Source: JAWKRB01 sp041389885 (lineage in GTDB: Bacteria > Myxococcota_A > Polyangia > Polyangiales > Ga0077539). Taken from it: a DNA stretch of 64,000 nucleotides. The DNA is taken from the NCBI GenBank assembly GCA_041389885.1, contig JAWKRB010000016.1, positions 1 to 64,000 on the forward strand. The letters are read 5' to 3'. The translations under genes were made by a program, and so were the position numbers. Positions 63,249 to 64,000 of this stretch are shown here, one piece after another (the stretch's first letter is position 1; each line of letters starts with the position of its first letter). Under the pieces are notes generated by a model. That model worked only from the letters and a program-made list of their open reading frames with translations. It did not search any database and was not told the origin of the DNA.

Positions 63249-64000
<752 letters not shown>

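Overview
This is a gene-dense, very GC-rich bacterial chromosome segment (third codon positions almost all G or C). It most likely comes from a Myxococcota species of the Polyangiales/Sandaracinaceae type. Supporting marks are a subtilase ending in a MYXO-CTERM-like Cys/TM/Arg tail, an AgmX/PglI C-terminal-domain lipoprotein, two Ser/Thr kinases plus a PP2C phosphatase and a PilZ protein, a bactofilin, Cys-rich Stig1-like and DUF4215 repeat lipoproteins, and lipoproteins whose lipobox Cys is followed by Asp/Ala/Gly-rich tethers. I see no insertion sequence, prophage, CRISPR array, rRNA or replication origin, and no gap without a gene exceeds 300 bases.

Layout. 1-6217 (+): the tail of a secreted protein, then a chain of overlapping genes: a 5'-nucleotidase lipoprotein, an OB-fold-like lipoprotein and an outer-membrane barrel. 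6219-9872 (-): a TetR regulator, a Ser/Thr kinase whose C-terminal half is split over several frames, and a membrane metallophosphoesterase. 9927-14981: two polytopic membrane proteins, a PilZ protein and a PP2C phosphatase. 15062-19371 (+): an FG-GAP subtilase coupled to an orphan CcmB. 19372-21537 (-): a GH3 glycosidase lipoprotein. 21668-24586 (+): gcvP. 24628-29989 (-): the AgmX-type lipoprotein, a two-TM protein and a large protein with 21 Stig1-like repeats. 30250-32487 (+): a beta-helix protein of clearly lower GC.

32530-37118: tRNA-Pro(CGG) with its own promoter and terminator, a sugar-nucleotide SDR, an L,D-transpeptidase, an HSL-type hydrolase, a YbaK deacylase and a SUMF1-domain protein. 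37360-43751: argJ, a small Cys-rich secreted protein, 3-hydroxyacyl-CoA dehydrogenase, and an overlapping lipid kinase-lnt-MerR/TPR operon. 43873-48214 (+): a frame-disrupted Cys-rich lipoprotein, a divergent Hsp70 and a J-protein. 48382-52429: PspA, a second SDR coupled to a TPR protein, Bpt leucyltransferase and a DksA-type protein. 52511-56258 (-): a radical SAM/SPASM enzyme with a coupled unknown protein, then bactofilin-pyrE-lipoprotein. 56311-61719 (+): a YfiH-type enzyme, a zinc-ribbon Ser/Thr kinase, a small barrel-like protein and a DUF4215 lipoprotein. 61724-64000 (-): an unknown 480-residue protein and the C-terminal part of a B12-type radical SAM protein.

How the genes relate. Ten gene pairs share 4-base GTGA/ATGA overlaps, so translational coupling is common. 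Convergent genes often end within 0-10 bases of each other. Much of the window serves the cell envelope: lipoprotein maturation (Lnt) alongside many lipoproteins, peptidoglycan cross-linking, envelope stress (PspA) and secreted repeat proteins, together with eukaryotic-type phospho-signalling. Two genes show clustered reading-frame breaks in GC-rich runs. Either they are decaying or the assembly carries indel errors there.
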